Origin: JAJPXC01 sp964562375
GTDB lineage: Bacteria; Bacteroidota; Bacteroidia; Bacteroidales; Muribaculaceae
Length of the DNA stretch: 14,258 bases
Assembly (NCBI GenBank): GCA_964562375.1
Contig: CAZLSW010000078.1
Coordinates: 1-14,258 of the forward strand
Reading direction: 5' to 3'
The translations under genes and the position numbers were made by a program. Of the stretch, positions 1-6,835 are shown one piece after another. The notes under the pieces are model-generated. The model saw only the letters and a program-made list of their open reading frames with translations. It searched no databases and was not told the DNA's origin. The first letter of the stretch is position 1. Each line of letters starts with the position of its first letter.

Positions 1-2
1 TG

Positions 3-1421
3 GTGCGCACCTACGACACTGAGCGTGTAATCCGAAAGATGCGCGACGAGGTGCTCCCCGGAATGATGAAACTGCGACCCGACATCGCCCGCAAAATCAA
101 GGATGAAGGCAACGTCAACCTCGCCGACCTGGAGGAGAACCCCGAGTGGCACGAGTTGCTCGACCGTAGCGGCATCTCCGACAAGCTCAAGGAGCTTTCC
201 GAGCTCCAAGAGGAGGGTGCCGACGTGATGATGGGCGCGTTCTCCACTCTTAAGAATTTCCCTTTCTTCCGCGACGTGGCCAATTGGTGGCGTCCCTTCT
301 CGGCCGACAACTTCCACGTCACACGCGCCCTCGGCCAAGGCCACCAAGCCGTTCTCGATATGCTCGTGTCGGCTCCCATGCTTTGCGACAGCGACAAGTA
401 CTCGTTCGCCCTTTCCATCGCTTCCATTCCCGAGGCCAACCGCGAGACCATGACACGCCAGCTTGAGGCCCATTCAGCCCAGTTGGCTGAGATGCGCATG
501 GCCTCGGAGATCTCCACCAACGCTCCCCGCCGACGTTACATGGCCCTGGCCATACAAAATATGTACCGATTCTTCCACCTCTATCGCCGCAAGGGCGACT
601 TCCGCGACCCGTTTAACGCCGATCTCGACCTCTCGACTGTCGAGGCGCTCGCCCAGGATCTCACCGACCGCATGCAACGGCGCCTGGTGGCCGAATTTTA
701 CTTCAAGCGTAAATACTGGCAAAAGGCGTTGGATATGCTGCTGCCGTTGGCCGACAAAGAGGGTACCGGCAAGGAATACGCCACCCTGTACCAGAAAATC
801 GGCTACTGTTACCAGCAGTTGGGCGACTTCGAGGCCGCTGTCACCGCCTACGAGCGCGCCAACATGCTCAACGAGGCCAACCATTGGACGTGGCGACGTC
901 TGGCACAATGTTACCGCCAAATTGGCCAGGTGGACAAAGCCATTGACTATCTTCGCCGCCTCGAGGAGTATTATCCCGACGACACGGCATTGGCAATGAC
1001 CTTGGGGCACGTGCTTATGGAGAAAGGCGACATCCCCGGAGCCTTGGACCAATATTATAAGGTGGATTATATCGACGGCACCTCCTCCAAGCCTTGGCGC
1101 GCAATCGCTTGGTGTATGCTCCTTACCCGCGACCTCGATGGCGCCGACAAGTATTACCGCCGTATCCTCACCGAAGGACAGCCTTCGGCCGAGGATTACC
1201 TCAACATGGGTCACTTGGCACTGGTGCGCAACGATTTCAAGGAGGCCATCAACGCCTACAAGACGTTCATTGACCTGCAAGGTGATGGCATTGAGGGATT
1301 CGTCAAATCGTTCCGAGCCGACCGCGACTCCCTCCTCCAAATGGGAGCCGACCCCTCGCTCATCCCCCTCGTGATCGACACCATCCAATACTCCCTCGGC
1401 CCCCAACCCCCCGAAGGATAG
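3..1421 (+). CDS. TPR-repeat protein, 5'-truncated by window edge
   Basis: This is the C-terminal 472 residues of a larger soluble protein. The frame is open at the window edge, and its first codon (GTG at 3) is probably internal because it opens in mid-domain with no leader. The N-terminal ~220 visible residues are helical and charged and contain a conserved-looking FPFFRDVANWWRPF stretch (85-98). From about residue 226 to 430 there are five to six tetratricopeptide repeats, for example YQKIGYCYQQLGDFEAAVTA (263-282) and YLNMGHLALVRNDFKEAINA (399-418). TPRs are protein-interaction scaffolds. I see no signal peptide or membrane segment in this part and no catalytic motif, so its partner and role are unknown. 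Large TPR proteins of this look are common in Bacteroidales. The next gene begins 130 nt downstream on the same strand. Confidence 0.85.
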   Translation: MRTYDTERVIRKMRDEVLPGMMKLRPDIARKIKDEGNVNLADLEENPEWHELLDRSGISDKLKELSELQEEGADVMMGAFSTLKNFPFFRDVANWWRPFSADNFHVTRALGQGHQAVLDMLVSAPMLCDSDKYSFALSIASIPEANRETMTRQLEAHSAQLAEMRMASEISTNAPRRRYMALAIQNMYRFFHLYRRKGDFRDPFNADLDLSTVEALAQDLTDRMQRRLVAEFYFKRKYWQKALDMLLPLADKEGTGKEYATLYQKIGYCYQQLGDFEAAVTAYERANMLNEANHWTWRRLAQCYRQIGQVDKAIDYLRRLEEYYPDDTALAMTLGHVLMEKGDIPGALDQYYKVDYIDGTSSKPWRAIAWCMLLTRDLDGADKYYRRILTEGQPSAEDYLNMGHLALVRNDFKEAINAYKTFIDLQGDGIEGFVKSFRADRDSLLQMGADPSLIPLVIDTIQYSLGPQPPEG

Positions 1422-1446
1422 GCCCCCAAACCCCCGAAACGGGGGC
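1422..1446 (+). terminator. Possible weak terminator hairpin after the TPR gene
   Basis: Directly after the TPR stop codon, CCCCCG (1431-1436) can pair with CGGGGG (1440-1445) around an AAA loop. A second C-run (1422-1427) is an alternative partner for GGGGGC. No T-tract follows (the next bases are CTTAAGATAG), so this is either a weak intrinsic terminator or only a GC-rich hairpin. Confidence 0.35.
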
Positions 1447-1508
1447 TTAAGATAGCTCAGAAGCTCCTTTCCTCCTTTAAAGATTTAATGCTTTAAAGCT
1501 TTAAATCC

Positions 1509-1543
1509 CTAACAACTAAAAACTAACAACTAAAAACTAAAAT
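1509..1543 (+). repeat. Tandem heptamer repeat (CTAAAAA/CTAACAA, five units)
   Basis: Five consecutive 7-bp units read CTAACAA, CTAAAAA, CTAACAA, CTAAAAA, CTAAAAT. Within them is a perfect 14-bp tandem duplication (AACAACTAAAAACT at 1511-1524 and 1525-1538). The array ends 8 nt before the DUF4293 start codon. Upstream of it, CTTTAAAG occurs at 1475-1482 and 1491-1498. Related heptamers (CTGAAAA) stand just before menC and in the 10411-10467 gap. An A-rich leader could help ribosome loading in a lineage that rarely uses Shine-Dalgarno sites; that role is inference. Confidence 0.8.
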
Positions 1544-1551
1544 ACTCCTCT

Positions 1552-1899
1552 ATGGTAATTCAACGCTGGCAATCAGTACTTCTTTTGGTAGCTGCCCTCT
1601 GCATGGGTGGCGCCGCGATCTTCCCTTTGGGACCCATGTTCCTGGTAATCTCCATCTTAGTGGCCGTGCTACTGTTCCTGGCCATCTTCATGTTTAAAAA
1701 CCTGCGCCGTCAGCGGCTCGTGACCCTTATATCCTCGCTGCTTATTGTGGTGACGGCCTTTGTGGGCGTGATGTCGATGCCCGCGTTCTGCTTCTGGCCC
1801 CTCTTGCTGATGTTTGTGGCTTTGCTGTGCGCCGCTTGGGCCTACCGCCGCATTGGCGCCGATGACCGCCTCCTCCGCTCGGCCGACCGCATCCGCTAA
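1552..1899 (+). CDS. DUF4293 family small integral membrane protein
   Basis: A 115-residue protein made almost entirely of four hydrophobic segments (about 8-26, 29-48, 55-73 and 78-97), ending in a short basic cytoplasmic tail. The N-terminal MVIQRWQSVLLL, the FMFKNLRRQRL loop after helix 2 and the C-terminal DDRLLRSADRIR match the Bacteroidota-specific DUF4293 pattern as I know it. Function is unknown; only an inner-membrane location can be inferred. Members are usually somewhat longer (about 140-150 residues from memory), so the loops here look compact, but no frameshift is visible. ATG 1552 is the only sensible start; it has no Shine-Dalgarno but follows an A-rich heptamer array. The AT-rich promoter region of the toxin-antitoxin module begins directly after its stop codon. 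Confidence 0.78.
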   Translation: MVIQRWQSVLLLVAALCMGGAAIFPLGPMFLVISILVAVLLFLAIFMFKNLRRQRLVTLISSLLIVVTAFVGVMSMPAFCFWPLLLMFVALLCAAWAYRRIGADDRLLRSADRIR

Positions 1900-1919
1900 A
1901 TCGCAAGTTTTATTTTTTG

Positions 1920-1950
1920 AAATAAAGTTTTGTAATTTGAAACTTTATTT
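1920..1950. promoter_or_regulatory. Perfect inverted repeat, probable HigA operator
   Basis: AAATAAAGTTT (1920-1930) is the exact reverse complement of AAACTTTATTT (1940-1950); the 9-nt centre is TGTAATTTG. The repeat covers the -33 element and ends one base before the -7 element of the promoter in front of higB, where a bound repressor would block RNA polymerase. A third, imperfect copy (AAGTTTTATTT, 1905-1915; 9 of 11 bases match the right arm) precedes it. HigA-type antitoxins are helix-turn-helix proteins that repress their own operon by binding such palindromes; assignment to this HigA is inference from position. Confidence 0.65.
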
Positions 1951-1959
1951 GTAGTTTTG
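1929..1959 (+). promoter_or_regulatory. Bacteroidota-type promoter of higBA
   Basis: TTTG at 1929-1932 and TAGTTTTG at 1952-1959 are separated by 19 nt, matching the Bacteroidota primary sigma-factor consensus TTTG-N19-21-TAnnTTTG. Transcription would start around 1965-1970, giving a nearly leaderless higB mRNA (ATG at 1976). The -33 box lies inside the left arm and centre of the inverted repeat at 1920-1950, so this promoter is likely autoregulated. Confidence 0.7.
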
Positions 1960-1975
1960 CGTTTAAAATTTAGAT

Positions 1976-2272
1976 ATGAGAATTTTCACAGAAAAGGCAT
2001 TAAAAGAATACTCCGAAACCCATCCGGAAGCTCGAGTAGCTTTGCAGGACTGGGTGACAAGGGTTAAAAATAGCCAGTGGAAATGTTTTGCCGATATTAA
2101 GAAGATGTTTAACAGCGTCGATAGTGTAGGCAATCAACATTATGTGTTCAATATCAAGGGCAATGATTTTCGGTTAATCGTGGTAATTAAATTTACCATC
2201 CAATTTATCTATGTTCGGTTTATTGGCACTCATGCTGAATATGACAAAATTAAAGATTGTTCAATCATTTAG
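1976..2272 (+). CDS. higB: HigB family type II toxin (mRNA interferase)
   Basis: This 98-residue protein resembles the E. coli HigB (YgjN) branch of RelE-fold toxins, which cut mRNA at the ribosome. Visible matches are the N-terminal FTEKALKEYSETHPEAR, the central strand block QHYVFNIKGNDFRLIV (54-69) and the C-terminal GTHAEYDKI (84-92), all family signatures. Length is normal and the frame is intact, so the toxin is probably active. The gene precedes its antitoxin, the reverse of most type II modules but usual for HigBA; the gap to higA is 9 nt. Base composition is visibly more AT-rich than both flanks, suggesting acquisition as a cassette. The start is set by ATG 1976, just after the promoter. 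Confidence 0.92.
   Translation: MRIFTEKALKEYSETHPEARVALQDWVTRVKNSQWKCFADIKKMFNSVDSVGNQHYVFNIKGNDFRLIVVIKFTIQFIYVRFIGTHAEYDKIKDCSII
2037..2044 (+). promoter_or_regulatory. Possible internal -7 element inside higB
   Basis: TAGCTTTG followed by CA is an exact TAnnTTTG match within the higB coding sequence. No good TTTG box stands 19-21 nt upstream, so it may be chance. If active, it would give transcripts carrying higA and downstream genes without an intact toxin. Confidence 0.2.
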
Positions 2273-2281
2273 AATTTTACT

Positions 2282-2647
2282 ATGACTAAGATTGAAAACG
2301 AAGAACAATATGAATGGGCGGTCAATCGAGTGGAAGAATTGTTGCCGTTGGTCAATGATTCCACACCATTGAATGATCCAGCAAGCATTGAATTGAAGCT
2401 TTTATCCGATTTAGTGGCCGATTATTCCGATGCTCATTATGCCTTGGGAGAACCCTCTTTGGTGGATATTATCAAACTTAGAATGTACGAAATGGGGTTA
2501 ACTCAAGTTGCGTTGTCCAATTTGCTTGGTATAAGTCCATCTCGGGTAAGTGAATTGCTTTCTGGGAAAAGTGAGCCTACACTCAAAGTTGGCAGGGAGA
2601 TAAGTCGTAAGCTTAATATTAATCCGGCTGTGGTTTTAGGAGTATAG
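2282..2647 (+). CDS. higA: HigA family antitoxin, HTH transcriptional repressor
   Basis: A 121-residue antitoxin. The N-terminal IENEEQYEWAVNRVEELLPL (4-23) matches the toxin-binding region of the YgjM-type HigA. The C-terminal half holds an XRE/Cro helix-turn-helix, with recognition region LTQVALSNLLGISPSRVSEL (73-92) followed by a conserved SGKSEPTLKVGREISRKLNI. The family neutralises HigB by direct binding and represses the shared promoter; the palindrome at 1920-1950 is the likely operator. Base composition matches higB and differs from the aminopeptidase gene that begins 2 nt after its stop codon. The last codons contain AGGAG (2638-2642), a Shine-Dalgarno for that next gene, so translation of the two is probably coupled. 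Confidence 0.9.
   Translation: MTKIENEEQYEWAVNRVEELLPLVNDSTPLNDPASIELKLLSDLVADYSDAHYALGEPSLVDIIKLRMYEMGLTQVALSNLLGISPSRVSELLSGKSEPTLKVGREISRKLNINPAVVLGV
2638..2642 (+). promoter_or_regulatory. Shine-Dalgarno for the aminopeptidase, inside higA
   Basis: AGGAG lies in the final higA codons, 7 nt before ATG 2650. Other starts in this window lack such a site. It supports the 2650 start over the in-frame ATG at 2680 and suggests translational coupling to higA. Confidence 0.6.
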
Positions 2648-2649
2648 CT

Positions 2650-3945
2650 ATGCTTTTAGTGAAGGATTTGATGGCGTTTTTGGATGGGGCTGTGTGCAAC
2701 TTCCTCGCCGTGAAAGAATGTGAGAAGAGGCTCGTTGAGAAGGGATTTCTTAAGTTGGATCCTTCGGAACGGTGGTGCATCCAGCCCGGTGGCCGCTACT
2801 ATATCACCAAGAACGACTCGGCTATCTTCGCCTGGATTGAGGGCACTGGCGACGCCGCCGCTGGCTGGCGTATCATCTCGGCGCACAGCGATTCCCCGGG
2901 TTTCCGCATCAAGCCCAAGGCTGAAATGCTGTCCAAGGAGGGCGTGCTGCAATTGAACACCGAGGTCTACGGCGGCCCTATTCTCTACACGTGGTTTGAC
3001 CGCCCGCTGTCGATTGCCGGCCGTGTGGTGCTGCGCAACCCCGAGGACACGTTGAAGCCATTGGGGAAGATTATAAAATTCGACCAGCCACTGTTGACGA
3101 TCCCCCACCTTGCCATCCACTTCAACCGCCAGGTGAACGACGGCAACAAGTTGTCCAAACAGAAGGACATGATCCCCGTCATGGCCCTCCTCGACCCCAC
3201 GGCCAACGTTGACGGCTACCTGCTTAAGATGGTGGCCGAAAAGGCAGAGGCGGCTCCCGAGGAGATTCTCGATTTCGACCTCACCCTCTACGACACCACC
3301 CCGGCTTGCCTCATCGGGCCCAACCAGGAGATGATCTCTAGCGGTCGCTTGGACGACCTGTCGATGGTGCACGCGGCTCTTTCGGCCCTGCTACAGGCAT
3401 GCGACACCCCATGCGAGCAAACCCGTCTGATGGCTATTTTCGACAACGAGGAGACCGGCTCGGGCACCAAGCAGGGCGCGGCTTCCCCAGTGCTTTACAA
3501 TCTATTGCAGCGTCTTAATATGGCCAAGCAGGGAACGGAGGACACCTTCGTCCGTGCCATCGACCGCTCATTCATGATCTCGGCCGACAATGCCCACGCT
3601 ATCCATCCCAACTACCGCGACAAGCACGATCCCACCAACCATCCCGTGCTTGGTGGCGGACCCGTGGTGAAGATCAACGCCAACTGCAAGTACATGACCG
3701 ACGCCGTGTCGGCCGGCATCTACAAGGAGATTTGCCGCAAGGCCGGAGTCCCGGTACAGGAGTTTGTCAACCACAGCGACTCGGCTGGCGGCTCCACCCT
3801 CGGCAATATCCTCACGTCGCAAATCGACCTGCGAGGCGTCGACATGGGAGCCGCGATGTGGGCCATGCACTCCTGCCGCGAGACCGCCTCTCCCCTCGAC
3901 CACCAGCTCATCACCCGCTCCTTCCACCAATTCTACACCCTGTAA
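2650..3945 (+). CDS. M18 family metallo-aminopeptidase
   Basis: A 431-residue, full-length cytosolic dinuclear zinc aminopeptidase of family M18 (aspartyl aminopeptidase/ApeB-like), which removes N-terminal residues, often acidic ones, from peptides. The metal-binding and catalytic motifs are present in order: SAHSDSP (H79), SGRLDDLSM (D235), FDNEETGS (E267, E268), SADNAHA (D313), and the C-terminal MHSCRETAS (H407). NHSDSAGGSTLG (374-385) is also characteristic. The start at 2650 keeps the conserved opening VKDLMAFLDGAVCNFLAV. The gene starts 2 nt after higA and its stop overlaps the menD start by one base (TAATG). The first ~40 bp have AT-rich, cassette-like composition before GC rises. The family is clear; the substrate is not. 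Confidence 0.95.
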   Translation: MLLVKDLMAFLDGAVCNFLAVKECEKRLVEKGFLKLDPSERWCIQPGGRYYITKNDSAIFAWIEGTGDAAAGWRIISAHSDSPGFRIKPKAEMLSKEGVLQLNTEVYGGPILYTWFDRPLSIAGRVVLRNPEDTLKPLGKIIKFDQPLLTIPHLAIHFNRQVNDGNKLSKQKDMIPVMALLDPTANVDGYLLKMVAEKAEAAPEEILDFDLTLYDTTPACLIGPNQEMISSGRLDDLSMVHAALSALLQACDTPCEQTRLMAIFDNEETGSGTKQGAASPVLYNLLQRLNMAKQGTEDTFVRAIDRSFMISADNAHAIHPNYRDKHDPTNHPVLGGGPVVKINANCKYMTDAVSAGIYKEICRKAGVPVQEFVNHSDSAGGSTLGNILTSQIDLRGVDMGAAMWAMHSCRETASPLDHQLITRSFHQFYTL

Positions 3946-5642
3946 TGGTAAGTAATCCTAAGGAGGCGTGCCAGATTTTGGCAAGGTTGCTCGTGGCGCA
4001 TGGGGTGAAGCGGGCCGTGCTGTCGCCGGGGAGCAGGAATGCCCCGCTGGTGGTCGCTATCGCCCGCCAGGAGGGTATTCACAGTTACGTCACCATCGAC
4101 GAGCGAGCCGCGGCATTTGAGGCATTGGGAATGGCCGAGATCTCGGGTGAGCCAGTGGCGATTGTCTGCACCTCCGGCACTGCGTTGCTCAATTACGCTC
4201 CCGCCGTGGCTGAGGCCTACTATAAGAAACTGCCGCTGATTGTGGTGTCGGCCGACCGTCCCGCCGAGTGGATCGACCAGGACGATAGCCAGACGTTGCG
4301 TCAGCCCGGAGCGTTGGCCAACTTCGTCAAGCGCTCTTACAACCTGCGCGCCGAGGCCCGCGACGACACCCAGCGATGGTGGGTGAACCGGGAGATTAAC
4401 GACGCGTTGACCCTCGCCCAAAGCGGCGTGCGAGGTCCCATTCATATCAACATTTCCATTGACGCTCCCCTGTGCCCCGTGACACCCGCGGTGGCTGAGC
4501 AGAGGGTGGTGGCCTTGGTGGAGCCTCGCCTCGACCTTACCGCCTCGCAGGCCCGCTGGCTGGCCACTGAATTGGCCCCGCCGCGCCGAGTGATGGTAGT
4601 AGCCGGTTTCCATGCCCCCAACGACGCTATCAACCGCGCCTTGGCCCGCATGGGCAGGATGAACAATGTGGTAGTGTTGGCCGAGAACTTAGCCAACTTG
4701 CATTTCCCTGAACTGATCTCGCGCATCGACACCGTGCTGTCGCAGATATCCAAGGATGCCGAGGCCAACTATCGGCCCGATGTGGTAATCACCTATGGCG
4801 GCGCTCTTGTGTCGCGATTGGTGAAGCGATTCCTTAGACGTGCCGACGGCGTGGAGCATTGGCACGTGGGCGTGAGCGACCACACGATCGACTGCTTCCA
4901 GCATCTTGTGAAGCGCGTGGACGTGGCACCCGAGCTGTTCTTCCCCGCGCTCGCCTCGGCGTTGTATTCCCATCGCGGCTATTCCACTTATGCGCAGCTA
5001 TGGGCGGCGTTGGCCAAGGACGCTTACGCCAGCCACGACCGCTTTGTGGCCAATGCGCCATGGTGCGACCTCAAGGCATTCTCCATGATGATGCCCGCGT
5101 TGCCACGCAACCTCTACCTTCAGATCTCCAACGGCACGGCCATACGCTACACCCAACTGTTCGATTGCGCCAGCCCACGCCTTGACTGCAACCGAGGGGT
5201 GAGCGGCATCGACGGGTGCACCTCCACGGCCGTGGGAGCCTCAGTGGTGCATCCCAACGCGCTGATTACGGGCGATATGAGTATGCAATACGACATCGGG
5301 GCGTTAAGCTCGCAGCAGCTCACCGGCCGAACCCGTATCATCGTGATGTGCAACGGAGGTGGTGCCATTTTCCGATTCGTGGGCGACACCTCCGAGCTAC
5401 CAGAATTGGACCGATATCTGGCCGTGGGTGTAAAATTGCCCTTGGAGGAGCTATGCAAGGGTTACGGCATGACTTACCTCTCGGCCCACGACGAGAGTTC
5501 GCTCGCCAAGGCACTTCCCCGCCTGTGGCAAGCCTCCAATCGGCCTGTGTTGCTTGCGGTTTATACCGACGGTATCCTCTCGGCCGAAATCCTGAGAAAA
5601 TACTTTAACCGACTGAATACAACCAACTTAAAACCATCATAA
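3945..5642 (+). CDS. menD: MenD, SEPHCHC synthase (menaquinone synthesis)
   Basis: Thiamine-diphosphate enzyme that joins isochorismate and 2-oxoglutarate to give 2-succinyl-5-enolpyruvyl-6-hydroxy-3-cyclohexene-1-carboxylate, the first committed step of classical menaquinone synthesis. It has 565 residues, normal for MenD. Visible motifs are SPGSRNAPL (27-35), the cofactor-activating glutamate in IDERAAAFEALGMA (E53), CTSGTALLNYAPAVAEAYY (75-93), SADRPAEWIDQDDSQTLRQ (102-120), and the ThDP/Mg2+ segment GDMSMQYDIGAL (443-454) with NGGGAIF (470-476). The start is ATG 3945, whose A is the last base of the aminopeptidase stop. The frame stays open further upstream, but that part only shadows the peptidase gene. 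The stop is 2 nt before menB, so these genes form one operon. Confidence 0.96.
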   Translation: MVSNPKEACQILARLLVAHGVKRAVLSPGSRNAPLVVAIARQEGIHSYVTIDERAAAFEALGMAEISGEPVAIVCTSGTALLNYAPAVAEAYYKKLPLIVVSADRPAEWIDQDDSQTLRQPGALANFVKRSYNLRAEARDDTQRWWVNREINDALTLAQSGVRGPIHINISIDAPLCPVTPAVAEQRVVALVEPRLDLTASQARWLATELAPPRRVMVVAGFHAPNDAINRALARMGRMNNVVVLAENLANLHFPELISRIDTVLSQISKDAEANYRPDVVITYGGALVSRLVKRFLRRADGVEHWHVGVSDHTIDCFQHLVKRVDVAPELFFPALASALYSHRGYSTYAQLWAALAKDAYASHDRFVANAPWCDLKAFSMMMPALPRNLYLQISNGTAIRYTQLFDCASPRLDCNRGVSGIDGCTSTAVGASVVHPNALITGDMSMQYDIGALSSQQLTGRTRIIVMCNGGGAIFRFVGDTSELPELDRYLAVGVKLPLEELCKGYGMTYLSAHDESSLAKALPRLWQASNRPVLLAVYTDGILSAEILRKYFNRLNTTNLKPS

Positions 5643-5644
5643 TC

Positions 5645-6466
5645 ATGTCACAAATCCAATGGGAAACCATTAAAGAATACACCGACATACTGTTTCAGCG
5701 ACACGGTCGTATCGCCAAGATCACGATCAACCGCCCGCAGGTGTACAACGCTTTCCGCCCCTTGACCAACCGCGAGATGCTCGACGCGATGGACTATTGC
5801 CGCGAGTCGCCCGAAGTGGGCGTGGTCGTTCTCACAGGCGCTGGCGACAAGGCATTCTGCTCGGGGGGCGATCAGAAAGTGAAAGGCATCGGTGGATACA
5901 TCGACGATAACGGAGTGCCACGCTTGAACGTGCTCGACCTTCACAAGGCTATTCGTTCGCTGCCCAAGCCGGTGATCGCCATGGTCAACGGCTACTCCAT
6001 AGGTGGTGGCAATGTGCTGCAGGTAGTGTGCGACCTTACTATCGCCTCCGAGAACGCCCGATTCGGTCAAACGGGACCGAAGGTGGGTAGCTTTGACGCC
6101 GGTTTCGGCTCGTGTTACCTGGCTCGCTGCGTGGGTCAGAAGAAGACTCGCGAGATATGGTTCCTGTGCAAGCAATACACGGCTCAGGAGGCGCTGGAGA
6201 TGGGCATGGTCAACTGTGTCGTGCCTTTTGACAAGCTTGAGGAGACCACCGTTGAGTGGTGCGAGACCATCCTCAAGCGCTCACCCATGGCCCTGCGCAT
6301 GATCAAGCGAGGGCTGAACGCCGAGCTCGACGGTCAACGCGGATTGATGGAATTTGCCGGCGACGCCACGTTGATGTATTACCTGATGGCTGAGGCTCAG
6401 GAGGGGAAGAACGCCTTCCTCGAGAAGCGCGACCCCGATTTCGACCAATTCCCCAAATTCCCGTAA
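5645..6466 (+). CDS. menB: MenB, 1,4-dihydroxy-2-naphthoyl-CoA synthase
   Basis: A 273-residue crotonase-fold enzyme that cyclises o-succinylbenzoyl-CoA to 1,4-dihydroxy-2-naphthoyl-CoA. Diagnostic segments are FCSGGDQK (71-78) and NGYSIGGGN (115-123) for the oxyanion hole, GQTGPKVGSFDAGFGS (141-156) with catalytic D151, EIWFLCKQY (170-178), and the MenB-specific tail RDPDFDQFPKFP. Gly144 in QTGPK and Trp172 correspond to residues that bind bicarbonate in type I MenB such as the E. coli enzyme, so this copy is probably bicarbonate-dependent. It starts 2 nt after menD and is co-transcribed with it. A 369-bp repeat-rich gap without a recognisable promoter then separates it from menC. Confidence 0.96.
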   Translation: MSQIQWETIKEYTDILFQRHGRIAKITINRPQVYNAFRPLTNREMLDAMDYCRESPEVGVVVLTGAGDKAFCSGGDQKVKGIGGYIDDNGVPRLNVLDLHKAIRSLPKPVIAMVNGYSIGGGNVLQVVCDLTIASENARFGQTGPKVGSFDAGFGSCYLARCVGQKKTREIWFLCKQYTAQEALEMGMVNCVVPFDKLEETTVEWCETILKRSPMALRMIKRGLNAELDGQRGLMEFAGDATLMYYLMAEAQEGKNAFLEKRDPDFDQFPKFP

Positions 6467-6485
6467 AATTTCCCTCATTCCTTTC

Positions 6486-6537
6486 TCCTTTAATCCTTTC
6501 ATCCTTTACAGGAGGAGAGAATTAAAGGATTAAAGGA
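6486..6537. repeat. 14-bp perfect inverted repeat after menB
   Basis: TCCTTTAATCCTTT (6486-6499) is the exact reverse complement of AAAGGATTAAAGGA (6524-6537); 24 nt lie between. Starting 20 nt after the menB stop, it could form a long AT-rich stem-loop in the mRNA. It lacks the GC stem and T-tract of an intrinsic terminator, so a role in mRNA 3'-end stability is only one possibility. Confidence 0.7.
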
Positions 6538-6809
6538 TTCAACTTCTCAAGTGTTGAAACCACGAATTAACACTAATGAACACCAACAAATTAACAGGGT
6601 TTCTAATAAATTTTAGAGAGCTAACGCTCTTTAATTAACACTAATGCAGATAGCGTTGCGTTATGGAAATTCGTGTTAATTCTTTGCGAAGCAAAGCTTA
6701 ATTCTTGAATGAGGATAAAGATTAATCGCTGAATTAGTGGAAATTCGTGAAAATTAGTGGTTTCTTGGATTACTTGCGAAACTTGAGTTAAAGGAGGAGA
6801 GACTCGCTG

Positions 6810-6830
6810 CTGAAAACTGAAAGCTGAAAA
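6810..6830 (+). repeat. Tandem heptamer repeat (CTGAAAA, three units) before menC
   Basis: CTGAAAA, CTGAAAG, CTGAAAA run in tandem and end 5 nt before the menC ATG. The unit, period and position resemble the CTAAAAA array in front of the DUF4293 gene. Confidence 0.75.
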
Positions 6831-6835
6831 CTTTA

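Larger units (their letters stand above)
6467..6835. repeat. Repeat-rich intergenic region between menB and menC
   Basis: This AT-rich gap has no credible ORF and no exact TAnnTTTG box. It contains several repeats. AATTAACACTAATG is a direct repeat (6565-6578 and 6633-6646), and so is GGAAATTCGTG (6665-6675 and 6739-6749). GAATTAACAC (6564-6573) is the reverse complement of GTGTTAATTC (6673-6682). Small hairpins are AGAGC-TAAC-GCTCT (6617-6630) and CTTTGC-GAA-GCAAAG (6682-6696). AAACCAC (6557-6563) and GTGGTTT (6757-6763) bracket the inner part as inverted ends. The whole looks like a mosaic palindromic repetitive element, possibly non-autonomous or REP-like. Confidence 0.65.

Noticed and set aside
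474..1406. 310-codon open frame on the - strand opposite the TPR gene
   Set aside because: No recognisable domain, and it lies entirely inside a clear TPR coding sequence; GC-rich genes often leave long antisense frames.
1920..1950. Intrinsic terminator for the DUF4293 gene
   Set aside because: The palindrome is almost pure A/T with no GC stem, and it overlaps a well-spaced promoter; an operator fits better.
1976..2647. Insertion sequence or integron cassette carrying higBA
   Set aside because: No transposase, terminal repeats, target duplication or attachment-like site is visible at the borders; only base composition suggests transfer.
3732..3944. Open frame extending menD by 71 codons upstream
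   Set aside because: It overlaps the peptidase active-site region in another frame and lacks MenD-like sequence; the family N-terminus starts at 3945.
6467..6835. CRISPR array
   Set aside because: Repeats are short (11-14 bp), unevenly spaced and in both orientations, with no cas genes nearby.
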